DNA of 64,000 nucleotides from Himantopus leucocephalus (GCA_003993805.1 RSEF01000004.1:24141206-24205205); one strand, 5' to 3'; counted from the first letter of the stretch, positions 40,543 to 54,809 are shown. Notes: a model not told the origin generated them from the sequence alone. Numbers and translations are program-made.

Positions 40543-41443
40543 GTACAGTACAATGGCTGTATCTACTTTGTCCTCCTCTGCCAGCAAGGTAGATGGGGTG
40601 TAGGCACCTGTCCCACATTGCATTCATAGGCTTATCCAAGGGCATGGGCACTACTGCAGAGGTTTTCCTTAACTGTCTTGCATCCTCCCTTGTGCTCTCG
40701 GTGTCAGGCCAGAGGTCTCAGTGCTTGTCAGACGCAGCAGCACGATCAGCTACGGCGGTTCAACAAAATGCATATCCCAACTCGATAAGCTGCAGCACTT
40801 ATTCAGGAGTATTATCATCCCAAGAGCCATCACTTAATCATGCAGACGGCCAGATAAAACTCTGAGCAGCACACGCTGAAGGAAAAAGGCCCTCTTCAGC
40901 TATTTATACAAAAATGATCTTTTTCTTTTTGAGGTGCTTCACTGTATGCTGCTAGAGGTCCTCTAAAGACAGAAAGCACAACAGGTGCGTGATGCAGTGT
41001 TGAGTAGCTGAACTGTGATCCCCTTGTGTTTCTTCTGAACTGTTTCAACCTGATGTGAACTTCTCCTGGCCATCTTCCCCCTCTTTGTTTTTGCCTGTTG
41101 ATCTTTTGAGTAAAATACAAAATTAAGACAGTATAGTTCGTTACGTAACTCTAAAGAGGAAAAAGGGTAACAAAGGACGCTAATTTAGAAAAGCACAATG
41201 GAAAAGTGCTGATGAGAAACTGCCACAAAACAGATAGGAAATAAGATACGCATTTGAAGCAGTGGCTAGCCATTGGAATAAACTACCATCTCAAACATCT
41301 GGAAAATGGACTGGGTAGCTGGGGAAGTTGGGGGGCAGGGGGAACTGGAATATGCTGCAGTCCTGGTTGCTGCAGGAGCTGGAGCCTGGTTTTGGACTGC
41401 TGTTGTGCATATGCAGGTGCCTTACACTACCTTTAAGTAACTA

Positions 41444-41510
41444 ATTCCCTTTCCTATATACCATATATATATCTAAACACACACCCTATATATTCCCTTT
41501 CCTATATACC
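41444..41510. repeat. 19-bp direct repeat, period 48
   Basis: Copies of a pyrimidine-rich 19-mer beginning attccctttc lie at 41444-41462 and 41492-41510, separated by a TA- and CA-rich spacer. The second copy abuts the start of a CR1 fragment. This may be a target-site or slippage duplication. Confidence 0.75.
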
Positions 41511-41898
41511 CAGCCTGGAGGAGAGAAGGCTCCAGGGAGACCTTATTGTGGCCTTTCAGTGCTTAAAGGGGCTTATAAGAAACATGGGGACAAACTTTTT
41601 AGCAGGGCCTGTTGTGATAGGACAAGGGGTAATGTTTTTAAACTAAAAGAGGGCAAATTTAGATTAGATATAAGGAAGAAATTTTTTACAATGAGGGTGG
41701 TGAAACATTGGCACAGGCTGCCCAGAGAGGTGGTAGGTGCCCCATCCCTGGAAACATTCGAAGTCAGGTTGGACGGGGCTCTGAGCAACCTGATCTAACT
41801 GAAGGTGTCCCTGCTCAGTGCCCCACCACATCAGTGGATTAGATGCCCTTTAAAGGTCCCTTCCAACCCAAACTATTCTATGATTCTGTGGTTCTATC
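41511..41898 (+). mobile_element. CR1 LINE tail, plus strand
   Basis: It starts with 'cagcctggaggagagaaggc', continues through 'tgtgataggacaaggggtaa', 'ttagatataaggaagaaatt' and 'ggcacaggctgcccagagag', and ends 'cttccaacccaaactattct' plus the terminal repeat (atgattctgtgg). About 390 bases of the CR1 3' end remain, so it is 5'-truncated. Its internal wording differs from the copy at 35383-35657, so it belongs to another CR1 subfamily. The embedded frame of about 79 residues is CR1 sequence. Confidence 0.95.
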
Positions 41899-41969
41899 AC
41901 CCTGTGCTCTTCCACGACTCCAAAGTAGGNGTTCTATCACCCTGTGCTCTTCCACGACTCCAAAGTAGG
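41891..41969. other. Assembly duplication around one N
   Basis: The 39 bases at 41891-41929 are repeated exactly at 41931-41969, with a single N at 41930 between them. This is the signature of two contigs with overlapping ends joined without merging. The genome probably carries one copy. The last bases of the preceding CR1 copy lie inside the duplicated segment. Confidence 0.9.
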
Positions 41970-44900
41970 CATTTGCAGCAGGCATGTATATTTAGCAGCT
42001 AAAGCATGAATACATTGTCTTGCTTTGTGGCCAGGAATATCTATTTAGCTGTTAAAGATTGCACGTGGGAAGAAGTTATCAAAGTGGAAATACCAGGAAG
42101 GGCTGTGTAAGAGCAGCACCTTACGGGGGCTGTGAGGTTAAGCTGTGTGAGCAGCTAACACCTGGGCTTCGAGGGTGGGGGGCTTGGAGAGCAGTCCACC
42201 TCTGGAAAGTGAAGGGAGCAGGCCAGATTCACCTGACAAACCTTGACCAAGAATTAATTTAATGCTCTGGGCTTTTGAATCTGAACCTTAATGATCTGTG
42301 TATACTTACTATTAAAATATCATTATTATTGGTTAAGCTTACTCTTGCCGCCTATTTTGGAAAACAGTCTCCTAATAATTTTCCATTTCTTTAAATAAAT
42401 TTAGGAAATTTCCAGTGCTGGAAATGTGCTTATTTCTGGGTACTTCTACCTAGAAAATGCGTCAGCATAGAACTGGAGAAACAGATCTCTCACGCACATT
42501 TTTTTCTCTCTTTGTCTCCCCCACACAATACATATATTTATACTGCCATATGTATTTACATGCAAATACATGCAGACTCATATAGGAAATTTAGGAGGTG
42601 ACTTAGGAAAGAAGCAAAAATGTAATAATAAACAAGCATAGCTTGCATGAGCAGTGCTTATACAGAATATGGTAATCTGCAAATGAGAGATGTAATCATG
42701 AAAAAGAAACAGAGCTCGTGCAGCATATTTATGGTGATGCTAAAGGGAACAAAATAAGTAAGAACGTTAAGATTCAACTGAAATGTAGAAAGATACTATG
42801 AAACGGTGGCCTATTCAAGCAGTGGGATGATTTCTGCTGGAAGGAGCCCTGTCACTAAAGTAACTTCAGAACACTGGAAAAAAATACTATTAGGAGTAAT
42901 CATACTTTGACAGAAGATAGACAGAAGTAACACTGTTCCTGTTTCTTTGCTGAGGAACAACAACTAAACAAAACAAAAAGACAGAAAACATGCGTTTTCT
43001 TGGATGAATTGAATACAGTACTTTCAGAGACAAAAATACGGGAAAAGAATATTACTCATCAGCATTGCTGTAGTTTTATTGGTAGTCACAGGTAGTGAAC
43101 AGTCCACATTTTCATTTCTGTTCTCTAAGGGGTACATTCATGGTGCCAGTTACCATTGTTGCCAATTAGCTCTGTCCTGTTCAGCTTTGATACATACATG
43201 TTTGATTAGACATAATGATTGATTAAGCCTAATGATGATTATCTGATGTTAATTTTATATGTATTAAGGTCAAGCTCACAAATGGAATTTGTTGGTCAAT
43301 CTGTAGTAATATGGCTTACTTCATTTTCACATATTCATGTAAGCTGTTCTGTGAAAAGTTCCAAAAAATAAATCACTCCCTTTGTTAGGGGAAAGGGAAA
43401 ATTGCAGTAATAGGTTTCATTTTCATAGGCCGCCTGCTCACAGTTCCTCAAGAAACGCTGAGAAGCCCCATGAGTAGTTTCAGCCTGACTTTGGGGGTGG
43501 GAAGATGTCTCCTTTAGCCAGCGAGTCAAGGGAAAGGACAGATTAAATGCTGGTATAGAGTGTCAGCCTGGGGTTCTGGTCAACTCTCCCAGGTTCCTTT
43601 GTGCTCTCCAGCTGAGGAGTCATTTGAAGACAGCAAACAAACATGACATGAGATAATACTGGGAGCTACATACAGCCAGCAGCCATTAAAAAGAGCCATA
43701 TGTGCTTTTGTGGGCCTTGCCTCCTTACCTATCTCTGGAATAAAGTTAATTCAGTAGCAAGAGAGTGATGATGTTTCTAGGTGGGATCTAGCAAGAATCT
43801 CTTTGGGAGTAGAAGCAAATCTGAAAAGAGGCACTACAAGTCCTGTTGCGTGCTGGTCCAATTTAGAAGTGTCCATTAGTGGATAAATGAGTTACTATCA
43901 TCATGAAACACATACCTGTGGGATATTCTCACTGGTGCATTGACCAGAGTTCTCAGAAGGGGTTGATGCATCTTTTACTATTTAGTTCCCTATATGTGTG
44001 CATATGTGTATTTTATTCATATTCTGAAAAAATTCTTAAACATAATTATATTCATGATTTTGCATGTGAAAGCCATATAAAGAAGTTGCATTTAGATTCC
44101 TCACATTTTAGTGTGGACTTCAGCTATGTTTATTTGTTGTGAGGCGTCCTTGATATATTGTACCTGGCCCTTTTTTTCTGTCATTAGCCACCTGGCAAAG
44201 GGCTTGCAAAGGGTTCAGCTGAAGTTGAAGTAATAGAACCAATATACACAGTAGTTAATTAAATTGGCCAAAGTACTTTTGGCTCCAGCTTCAGGGCTCT
44301 AGGGAAAGGCCTTATTATTTTTTTCCAATTTGCTTTCAGTGATCTGAAAATGATTAGCAGCACACTATTCCACTACATAATAAAATATATAATCAGAAAA
44401 TTTTGAATTGACCTCTGTAAGTTACTACCAGATTATCTGTCTATGAAAAGAAAATAAGGGGATCTATTTTCATTGTGCTCTGATAGCAAAAGTACCGTTA
44501 AAACAATAGTTTATATAATGGATCTTTTTTAAGATCTCATGCAGTTTTACTGGACATTTACAAAATTACAAGTGTGTACTTTTTAAAATAATTATAAGGC
44601 TGAATCTCAGTTGCACTGGGTTTTAGTGGAACAGTAAACTACAGCAGAAATTAAAAAAGTATAAAATATCACAACATTTTCACAACATATCACAAACAAT
44701 ATCACAAAAATTTATCTGAAAAAATGTTCATTTCTCAACAGAAGGAATCCTCCTCTAGAGAAAGGGGACAAAATCCATGATCTTTTTCACAGATTTGTAC
44801 TTTATACCACTTTGCTTTCATACTGTTGGTGTGATTATACCCTCTTACATTGCTTATCCGTGTTAATATTTTGGTTTTCAAATCAAGGAATTATTGAAGA

Positions 44901-47900
44901 GTGGACTTATTTTTAAGAAAATTATTTTTCTGAGAAATTCAAGGAAACTATTTAAATGTTATCCATAACTATTACCAATTTTAAAATGGAGGAGGAACCC
45001 AGACTTCAGTACACACACACACAGAGGTGTGTATATGTTTTGATGTTTTTTTTTCCCCAAACATACTCTAGTGCATTGTTATAGGTTGTTCTGGTAGAAA
45101 AATCATATTGCCCATAAATTTGTATTTGAAAATAACACCAAAGGTTGATTTTTTTTCTCCTAAGAACTCAATACAGCAAAGGCATGTGGACTAGACTAGA
45201 TCTGTAAAACATTGTTTTTCTACCTCTGTGTTCAGGTTAGTAAATCTGGTGGCACTAAGCATAGCCGTTCAGTATCATTCAGAACAGAAACTTTCTGCGT
45301 TAGCTCTCTCTGCTGAATAAGTGAAAGAATTCAATCCTGTGTGCGGTCTTTACAGTAAAGTCTTTAAGCTTGTACTTAAATCTATGCGCTTTTTTTTTTC
45401 ATGTAAAAAGCTAATACTCATTGACAATGACATTGTTTGTGCTTCATATTTGTATCCTGATTTTGAATCTAAATTATTTCCCTTCCTAAATTTCCTTAAA
45501 ACTCTATGATATTGTACAACAAGTAGGGCTCAGAAATGTGAACCTTGCCAATGGATGTGCATGACTGGTGATGGTGTTTTGGACAAGATTTTTACTGTCA
45601 ATAATATGACCTATTATTATAAGAACTTTTGCTCTCTTGGACTCCCTTTATCTCCCTTTATCTCTACTGTATTTCTTAATATGAAATTAACCATTGTAGG
45701 TTATTTTAAAGAAGTAATAAAATCAAGGAGCTATACAAAAGACAATCTAAAAATACTTCAGGATGAAAATATTAAATGCAAGGACATATTAACAAAAACA
45801 TCAGGACTGATAAGGAAAAAAGGGGTATAATGAATGCCTTTCTTAATTTAATAAATTTAAAAATCCTGTCTGTTAATGTTCCATTTTAATCCTGCTTCTC
45901 ATCTGTTGTTTAAATATTACAGAGTTGTCCATCTTTCCTAACTATTCTGGGTTCCTAGGAATATCATAGTGTGTCAGCGACAGAGGAACTAAAGAGGTCA
46001 TACTAGAATGCCGGGCTTTATCTAGAGTCATACAAAGCTGGCCTAGAGAACAAATATTTTATATGAGTTATTTGGATCTATAGCTATGACATCTGTTTTT
46101 GATTGATCTGTTCATTGATATCGGTTAAATATTGATAGCCTCACTGAAATATCAATAGCATAATTAAGAGAAGAATGTTGCAAATTAGATAAGAAACTAC
46201 TGCTAAAAGTTCAAGTTAGGAATTGGAAAACAAGATTAAATTTACAGCAATTTTTTCCATAAACTTCATAAGTAACTCTTTTAAATTTTGGGGTTTTTTT
46301 TATGGAATATTACTGTGAAGAATAAAGTCCTGATAATAATAGGATACATGTATATTTTCTGTGGGCATGTCCATAGACAAAAATTCTGGCTGCCCAACAT
46401 CTCATGCCAAGTCAAAGAGATCTGAATACATAATCTGAGAGAAGGACTCTGTTCTTGAACAACTTCTCACAGTAGAGGTTAGAGCTGCAGTAGCTTTAAA
46501 ATCTGCTAAAGCCTTATTCATCTTTGTGTAGCAAAGTTGATGTGTGAATTCAGGTAGTGGCAAATTAACTTGCCAAACCCTACTTACCCTAAGCAGGGCT
46601 TTTACACACAATATTTTGATGCCCTACTAAAGTGTTGCAAAAGTCCATAATTACTACATTTATTGCTTTCCTCATCTCAGCTGGAGATCAAGCTATCATT
46701 TGGAATATGGGAGTCTGGATCTCATATCTCTGCTATATCTGGCTAAAAACCAAAGGTTTCTGATGCTGGCTGCCTAAATCCCAGATGAAAACTGTCGTTA
46801 ATTGGTTCCATGATTATCTAGGTTTTTAGGCCTTTGCTTTCGACAATACACTTGGCTCTCAATCTGAACTATCCTTTTGAGAATTTTCCATTTCAAAATC
46901 AGCATGCTTCCATTAAAAAAGGCTCTTGCAGAATCAGAATTTCTTGATGGTTCACCAAAAATTCCAGACAAGTTCTAACCTTTTTCCAGCCACACCCATT
47001 TTCTACTGATTATAACTTGCCTAAAATCACATTACAAATATGTGAAGGAGGGCATGCTCACACTGGCAGATAACAGGCAGGTCTGAGCTCACTTTGGTTG
47101 TGCTAGCTTGAGAAGGGCAGGGAAATACTGGGCAGAGACACCCACGCTTGTTTAGTGAAATTCCAGCTACCTCAGTGCCATCCTTTGCACAGCTTAATAC
47201 GACCAGCAGAGAGCTCACCTTAGGGGCTGTCAGTGTAGTTCACTATTAGGGAGGATTTTTCTGAGCCTTAATCTTTGAAGGAGACAGAAGTATTGCTTTT
47301 CAAACCTGGTCTTAGAAGTTCTGCCCTTGGTTTCCAGAATGGAAAGACCTGATTGTATCTGGTGTTGCTGGAGCAGCTGAAGCTAACCATAAGGATCAAA
47401 GTGGTCATAACACACAGTATATAATACGCTTGTTTCAGTGCCTCAGAATCAATTGTATAAATGACAAAAATTAGAAATGTTTTATAAGATTACTAGAAAA
47501 TTTACCTTTCCTCAGCTATCAGCTTGCCTCATGATCTCCCTATTCACTATATAGTATAGATTAATTTCTACTACCTAAATCACACTACGTAGAACATGGT
47601 AATTGTACATGAGTTCTCCACCATCCTCTGTTTATGAAATCTTCTTCTCCTGATGAACATACCTTCAAATAGACTTTTTTTGCACCCATTCCAAATAGTC
47701 ACTAAACTGGTGCAGAATGATGTTCTCTCTTATCTGCTTAATCTGTATGTGGAACATTAGAAATGAGTGATTGTTTTCATTACTTGAATTTTTGCTTAAA
47801 CTAATTCCACCCCCACTGATCTTAACTGGTAGATAAAGACAGGTATGATGCTGTACAAGGTAATTGCACAAAACTTCTACAGTAAACCCACAGCATGAGG

Positions 47901-50900
47901 CTTTTTATGGATGGACCCTGAGACTGAATTGTGCAGATACTGGCCACAACTTCCAGACATCAGGCACTTTGGCTGGAGATCAGATATCAGAAATCCCAGA
48001 CAAATGCACTGCACTTTGTTGTGTTAATAAGGGAGGCTAGGATTTCTTACACACCACACCACCCCACCACCCCCACCTATAAATCCATGTCTGACTAATG
48101 AAAAAGTAATATAACTAATGAGTGGCATGTAGAGCTTCAGCATGAATGAAGCCCCATTTCCTATGGACTGGTGCCTTGCGGTTGGTTGGCCTTGATGGTT
48201 AAGGTACAAAAATCCTGAGGCTTTTCCTACAACTGAATATTTTTAAGTGCTGGTGTGCAGATTCTCAGGTATCATAAAAAAATGTGAACTCCTTCTGCAG
48301 TCTTTCCCTCAGCCAGAAACTTAAATGGTCTCAATCCTCGGTCTGACCATCTATTTCTACAGAATGTATGGAAACATAATAATATTTGAGATCAATGTCC
48401 TTTTGTTTAATTTCAGTTGAAATCAGACCGTGGGTTCCAAAGCTATTTAGGAAACACACATGCCTGTGTATTGAGTGTAATAGGACGACTTTGACAGCAG
48501 AGCAAACTATGGTAGAAAAACCGCTGTATTTTTCGTAACTGTCATTAGTGAAAAGTTAGAGTATATTTTTCATAATTCTGGATGTCTGCATAGGGAAAAT
48601 TATTGTCTTAAAATTTCTGCTTTGACAAGTTTGGACTAAATCTTGATTTGTGCCTTAGGAAACAATGCCAAGCTGTCTTGGAACTTCCAAGGCACAGAAA
48701 TAGGGTGATGAACAATAAAGCAAGAGATTACAAGACTATAGACTTGTGAAATTTAGATTAGTTTTGATGTTGCTCTGAAGCTGCACTCTGACACTAACCT
48801 ACAACCCAATTACCCGAGGTTCATAAGAAATGCTTTGCATTTCTTGTACAGGAACCTTATCTCTTCTTCCAAAAAACATTTGAAAGTTAGTTCTTAATAT
48901 TTTATGATTTTTGTGACTTTCAACCTTACAAAGCAAATCCAGATACCTTGGCTAACTTTTAAAAGATCAAAGAAGCAACTTTTTACTGAAAAGCAATAAA
49001 TAATTCTGATTGTATTTATAACACTGATTTAGTACTGATTAAAGCAGAAAACCTAGTTTTTCTCTGAGATAATATACGACTATGATGCATATAAGTTATG
49101 GTTGAAATACATAGTTTATCAGAGGCTTTAGCACCGCTAAAATATTATTCTTGGCAGACATCAGTTTCAATGAAATTTGAACCACAGTTTATACAAGTTT
49201 TCATAAGAAATTCATGCATTCATCCACAGAAGGCTGGAAATCAGACCAGCAATGACCCGTTGAAAAATATGGAAAAGTCTGGAGAATGAGCCCGTGGAAG
49301 TGGCAATGATTACCTGTAGCTTGCTCTCCGTTCACAGAAGCTCATGTCTAGCACATCTTGCTTTGTCCTTGACTTTAAAATGTGACAACACCACAACAGC
49401 CCTTACTCCCCGCTGATGCTACCTCATGAGAGTGGTCTCCCGCTTTCTGCAGATTTATGGAGAGATCTATTAAGACAGAGCTGAGTTATGTGGCATTGTA
49501 TTTATTTCTCAGGGGCGTTATTTAGAACCCTCTTTGCATTTGCCGACTCAATGCCTGCTTGTACATTGAACTGCGAACAGGCACACATGCAATTAGACAT
49601 TTGCACATAAACAGAAGAACAGTAGCTTTGAAATGGCATTCTAGAAGGGAAAATATCATATTTTAAATTGATAGATAAAATTTCTAGAGTTTATCTGTCT
49701 ATAGCCTCTGTATTTTTGAATGAAATGGCTGTTTTGATAGCTGAACTTAATACTGAGATACTTTCCATGCATTTACCTTAGTCCAGAGGTATAGAGCAGA
49801 CCAGTGGGAGTTTCTGAAGGGAGCAAGGGAATATGTGCTCTGGTTGCCAGCAGAAATAGAAGAGAATAGATATTTAGGAGAAGAAAGAAGCATTATGTAT
49901 GGGGTTTTTTTTCTTTTGCAGGCTGTATTATGTCCAATTCAATTTCTGACATCCTTGCTCTTTTCATTTGATCTCAATGTTCAGCTGAGCTATATTCCAA
50001 GGCTTACAATCTCATAATTCTTAAAATTCAGGAGTAAAAAAGACATGTTACAGAAGTGCTCATAATCAGGAACCAGTGATTTCCAGATTGGTATGCCACA
50101 TCTTTTCTAACTTCTGGTTATGAACAGTATTATCTTGTGACCTTTATGAAAAGTAGAGAATACGGAGGAACCTGTGGAAATGAATTTGCTATGCCGTAGA
50201 GTGCTTTTAATAAGCAGCACAAACCTGTGCAGTCTCTGATGCATCCACAAACTCTATCAGTAACTTTTTTTTCCTCTTGCAATTTTGCAATCTTACTGGA
50301 ATATCTGAAATGAATGTTGCTAGACTTTGATAATCAGATACTGTGCTTTGTCAGTCTGTATCAAAGTACAAAAGAACCCTTTGAAGTTCTTTAAACATCT
50401 CCAGATAAAAATTACAAAACCTATAAAATGTGGCTGAACATTGCAGCCATATAGCGGTGGCTTTTCTGATTTGCTGTGCTCATATAGAGTTGTCAAAAAT
50501 ACAATACCTTTTCTGTTCTAAATCAAGGTCCTGCTACTTTTATCTAAAATCCCACTCAACACACAAGTTACTGTTCATTCTGAAAATAACATTTTCAAAA
50601 GCACCTCAGTGACTTAGATTGTTAAGCCCTTTAAATACTTTTTAAAAATATTATCTAAATATATTCAATTTCCTAAAGATGTATGTGAGAAAGACTGGTA
50701 TAAATGAAACAAAAAAAAAAAATAGGGATAGATAAGCCCGGAACTCTTGAATACATTAAAAACACATTTAATCTTACGTGAAACACCATTTAATTTGCCA
50801 AAAAGTATGGTCTCCAGTTTATAGTAAGGGACTGTTAAATTATTCCTACCCAATAAAAGTGCCAGAGAGGCACCAGCATTATTAGGCAGCCTCTCAAAGC

Positions 50901-51345
50901 CTCAAAATTAGCATAGTGCAGATACACCTCATTTAATAGTCATTTAGCATGACCAATTTAATTAATCAACACCTGAAATTTAGTCTGAATAAGAACACGT
51001 GATGTGGAGTTCCTATATTAGCAATGACTCTGCAATGTGCTTCTGTTTGGAAAACACTGAGTTTTTACTTTTAACCGATATTTTCCAAAGGCTTTGATAA
51101 AGTGTGTGAAAGTGTTTTCGAGATTCCATATAAATGTTCAAAAGACTAAATTTTAGCTTTGAGATTTGAAAATGTTGGAACTTGGAATTTATCTTTGTTC
51201 TTATTGTCCAGTAATCAGAGTATGCAGAAACACAGAAACTGTGAAGTCCCTCATTTGGGACTGAAGGATTAAGATTTGAAGACTGGAAGAATGCTCGGGG
51301 GAAGCGTCATACATACTTGCTCTGTTTTTGTGCTCTTCCTGGACC
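41970..51345. other. Non-genic stretch
   Basis: No gene is seen. It contains a CA microsatellite at about 45010-45022, a tandem ctccctttat pair near 45643-45664, and an AT-rich quasi-repeat of 'atcacaa' words at 44665-44712. The patch 49290-49610 has several CpG and little simple sequence, so it could be a conserved non-coding element, but I cannot test that. Confidence 0.5.
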
Positions 51346-51405
51346 TCCACTTTTGATCACTGCCAGAGACAGAATATGGACTAGGAAGACCTTTGGTGTA
51401 ACTCT
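51346..51405 (+). repeat. Ancient amniote repeat fragment (first)
   Basis: The phrase 'ccagagacagaatatggact' followed by 'aggaagacctttggtgtaac' parallels the tail '..ggagacaggatactgggctagatggacctttggtctgac..' common in turtle, crocodile and bird repeats. About 60 bases are recognisable. The family name is not certain to me. Confidence 0.5.
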
Positions 51406-51483
51406 TGTATTTTTATGAGTATTTTCTGCCTTTTTTCTGTCACTCAGGTAGTGAAGTTTATACACCAAGGGACTCTGCATGTG

Positions 51484-51570
51484 TTTTCACAATGCCTAGC
51501 ACAATGGGGCACTGACCTTTCCTAATTCTTAGGTGCTGCCCTGTAAAAATAACAATAATGATTAATAACA
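51484..51570 (+). repeat. Ancient amniote repeat fragment (second)
   Basis: 'acaatgcctagcacaatggg' then 'gcactgac', 'aggtgctgcc' and an 'aataacaataatgattaata' tail match the familiar amniote repeat ending 'cgcctagcacaatggggccctgat .. taggtgctac .. aataataata'. Orientation is plus. It lies 80 bases after a second such fragment, so both may come from one old composite element. Confidence 0.6.
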
Positions 51571-54500
51571 TATACTACATGATTTTCCACTTCTCAAGTA
51601 AAACTATGGGGGTTTTATTGACCAATTTAAGGAAATAAAAATGAACTTCCATGAAAGCAATGGGAGTGGAATCAAAGAGAAAGCTCAGACACTAACTCAA
51701 TGTTCATGTAAGTATATGATCTTTTGCAAGTTTACTGAACCTAAAATAAGCTAGGACATTTGGGCTCCACTGTATATGCACTCATAACACCTCCGTCTGT
51801 ATCCATGTTTTAATACTGTTATTTTAGTAAGCCTAGATCCATCAGCTAGATCATGATGTGCTGATGGCCTCTGTTTAATCAGATCTTCAGTGCATGTGGT
51901 CCGTTTTTTTAGTTGTGTAAATAATTTGAAAAGAAATATTACAAAGTTAACTGAAATATGTTCTTCAACACTATGATTGAGTATTTGGACTTAAGTCTAA
52001 AAATGTTTCTTTAACATTATTCTATAATGAAGTAATCTTCTGGCTTAGGGAAATTCCTGAGAAGTTGGAAGGATATGCCAGTGAAGTGTTTCTACGTACA
52101 CCTTCCTTATGCCTCAGCTAATGGTTGAAGATACAGGACTAGGTGGACATTTGCTGTGGCTCAGAAAAGCTGTTCCTTTCTTACACTGTTATATGACACT
52201 GATATGTGCATCTCCACTTTTCCCCCCTGGTAATTTCATCAATTAAATCAAGCTTTCAGATTATATGCCCCCTTGAAAATTCTGATACAGGATGACATTA
52301 TTTAAGTACTTCAATGTTACTGACATGAGATGAGATGTGTTGTTTTATGGATCAATAGAAGGGTGACCTTAATGTTTGTCATACCAAAATAGGAATTAAT
52401 TGCCATTTCACTTGTTCATCTTGACCGTTCTTCTAGAATATACTCTGTTGTTTTACTACCATAATTCTTTGTCAACTCGTGTTCTCCTTTTAAAAATAAT
52501 CCTGCTAAAGAAAATAGATTTAAGGTTTCTCTCACCAGGCTGGAAAATTAAGTGAAATAGGCTGTAGTATTTTTTTTTTAAATTAATTTCAGCCATTTTC
52601 TTGCTGCCTATTTTTAAAAGTTTAGTGACATATCATCATATGGCCCATCCGAGTGTCTACATTTCAGTCTTAACCAAGGACTCTTACAACATGCCACTGC
52701 TGCCAGTAATGTCCTACATATTTATGGTAACTGATGACTGGATTTTCTTCTTTGAAGACTGAAAATACGATGCCTATGCCTACATTGTATACAATATTCC
52801 TATTAAAGTCAAAGCAACCATCTGGCAAAGAGGAATTTTAATATTTCTTCTGTTCTTAACCGTATCATAATGATATGAAGATATATTTTAAAGTATATTG
52901 GCTATTTTTTCTTCATGGCTCAATTGGTGTAAATTAAGATCTCCAACAATATTTTTTAGATTTTCCTGATTCATACTGAGTTAAGTGACAGCAAAATTTG
53001 GCCCATAGTTTTATATTGTCTTACAGTAATATTCATGCCGCAGAACTAAATGTATTTCCCAAAGTTGCAGGGCTTATGTCTGGGCTTTGAAACATTCTTT
53101 TTTTTAATCCCCCCACTTATGTAATATTTTACATTTCTGTAAGGCAGAAGAAAATTTATTCAAAAAGATTTACTTGCCAGAAAACTGTCTTTCAGACTGC
53201 TGTCCCAAATGCAAGAGAAAATATACAAAATTCAGAATTTCGCACAATCCAATGGCACCAAACACTACTTTCACTCTTCTTCTTAAGGTGGAAGCTTATG
53301 TTTCAGCTTTCCATTAAAAATAAACCAAACAAAATAGCCAGCTCTAGAGAACTGCAGCCAGTGTCTGCCATTTACCCAAGCAGTGTTAGCTGCTGGCAGT
53401 GAATAAAAGGTCCAAGAATGGCACAGCTCTTTGAAGCAAAAAAGATCCCTCAGCATACTGAGAAGAGTGGCGTTTTCCCACCTGGCGTTCCTGCTAGACC
53501 TTCACAATCTCTGGACAGACATAACATCCTCTGAAGCAAAGCAGTCTTAAACACAGCAGTTAAAAATCCTGCCTCCTCTGATATCCGTGGCAAAAATCCC
53601 AATGGAGACAGGATTTCACCATGTTTATCCAGGCTCTAAGATAACTCCGTGATGTTTATGGGATCCCACTATGCAAAAAGAATACTATAAAAGTTCCTTT
53701 GACAGCAATTTCCCATCCACTGGCATAAAAGCTGATCCTGGCTTGTTTTGGCACAAATATTAGCAGCTGGCACAAGCCAGGGTTGCACCCACCAGCCCCA
53801 AGACTAGAGAGGCACGAACGTGTACAGTAACACCATTTTACCACCTCTCCTAGCCCTGGCTTTCCTAAAATAGATCTTAGCTTATCCAGAGGATCTGAGC
53901 AATTTCTTCTAAGAATCACTTAAGCATTGAGAAATTACTTCTCCAATATGCTATGTGTTAGATAGAGAATTCATGCAAGTGTGAGGCGATACAAAGGGTT
54001 TTTTAGCACTTATTTAGAATGACCTTACGTTACTCACAATTGGCAAAACCACAAGCAAGTCACACAGTCATCCTAAATGCACACCAAGAAAGTCTTTATG
54101 CTACAATGCACCAGTAAGGCCAGCAAGTCGTCAGTGAGGCACATATTAAGTAGTTGACAAAAGTGGCTCGCCTCTGGAATGTAACTCTGGCTCACTATAC
54201 CTATTAATTTCCATGCTCTGTAAGGGCTGGCATGTCTCTGAAGCAGACTGGCGTACCACAGAAAAAATGACACTTGTTTTTGTTTCTGTGACGTGGAGAT
54301 GAAAATTTGATTTGTGGCTATTTGAATTTAATCAGCAAACATATGACAGGCAGGCTTAACAAATTTTTTGAGCATAGGAATAATGAAAACAGGATACACA
54401 TTTCTGTACCCTAACAGTGTGCTTATGTATCAGCCAAAAGCTTCAACAAAGCCTCAAGTCATAGAACAACAATTTTAATAAAACATTTTATTCTAGACTG

Positions 54501-54809
54501 TGGAATTTACCAGGACATAGTAGACATATCTAATACGTGAAGTTATGTGGCTTGCAATACAGCTACTTTATATTCGAAAGAACAAATTGGTAAATTTAGT
54601 TCCCTATACAGTTATGGAGTGGAAGAATGCTCTAACAAAGCTCTTCCCTTCTACAGTCCTTCTAAATTCCATACACGTCTCTTCTGCTGACATCCGAAGT
54701 GTGAGGGTGACCTATGTGAGATGGTGCTTTTGAAAATAGGTAGCAGAAGAGTAGTTTCAGTATGTTTATCTTCTTTCATTAGTGATTCCCTCTATTGCTG
54801 CATACTTAC

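Larger units (their letters stand above)
36061..41443. other. Non-genic stretch
   Basis: No gene is seen. It holds an A run at 37538-37551, a T-tract gap at 38092-38144, and a GC-richer patch at about 40450-40870 containing a 45-base hairpin. A short segment near 41255-41290 faintly resembles the CR1-related phrase 'tggctagccattggaa', too little to call. Confidence 0.5.
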
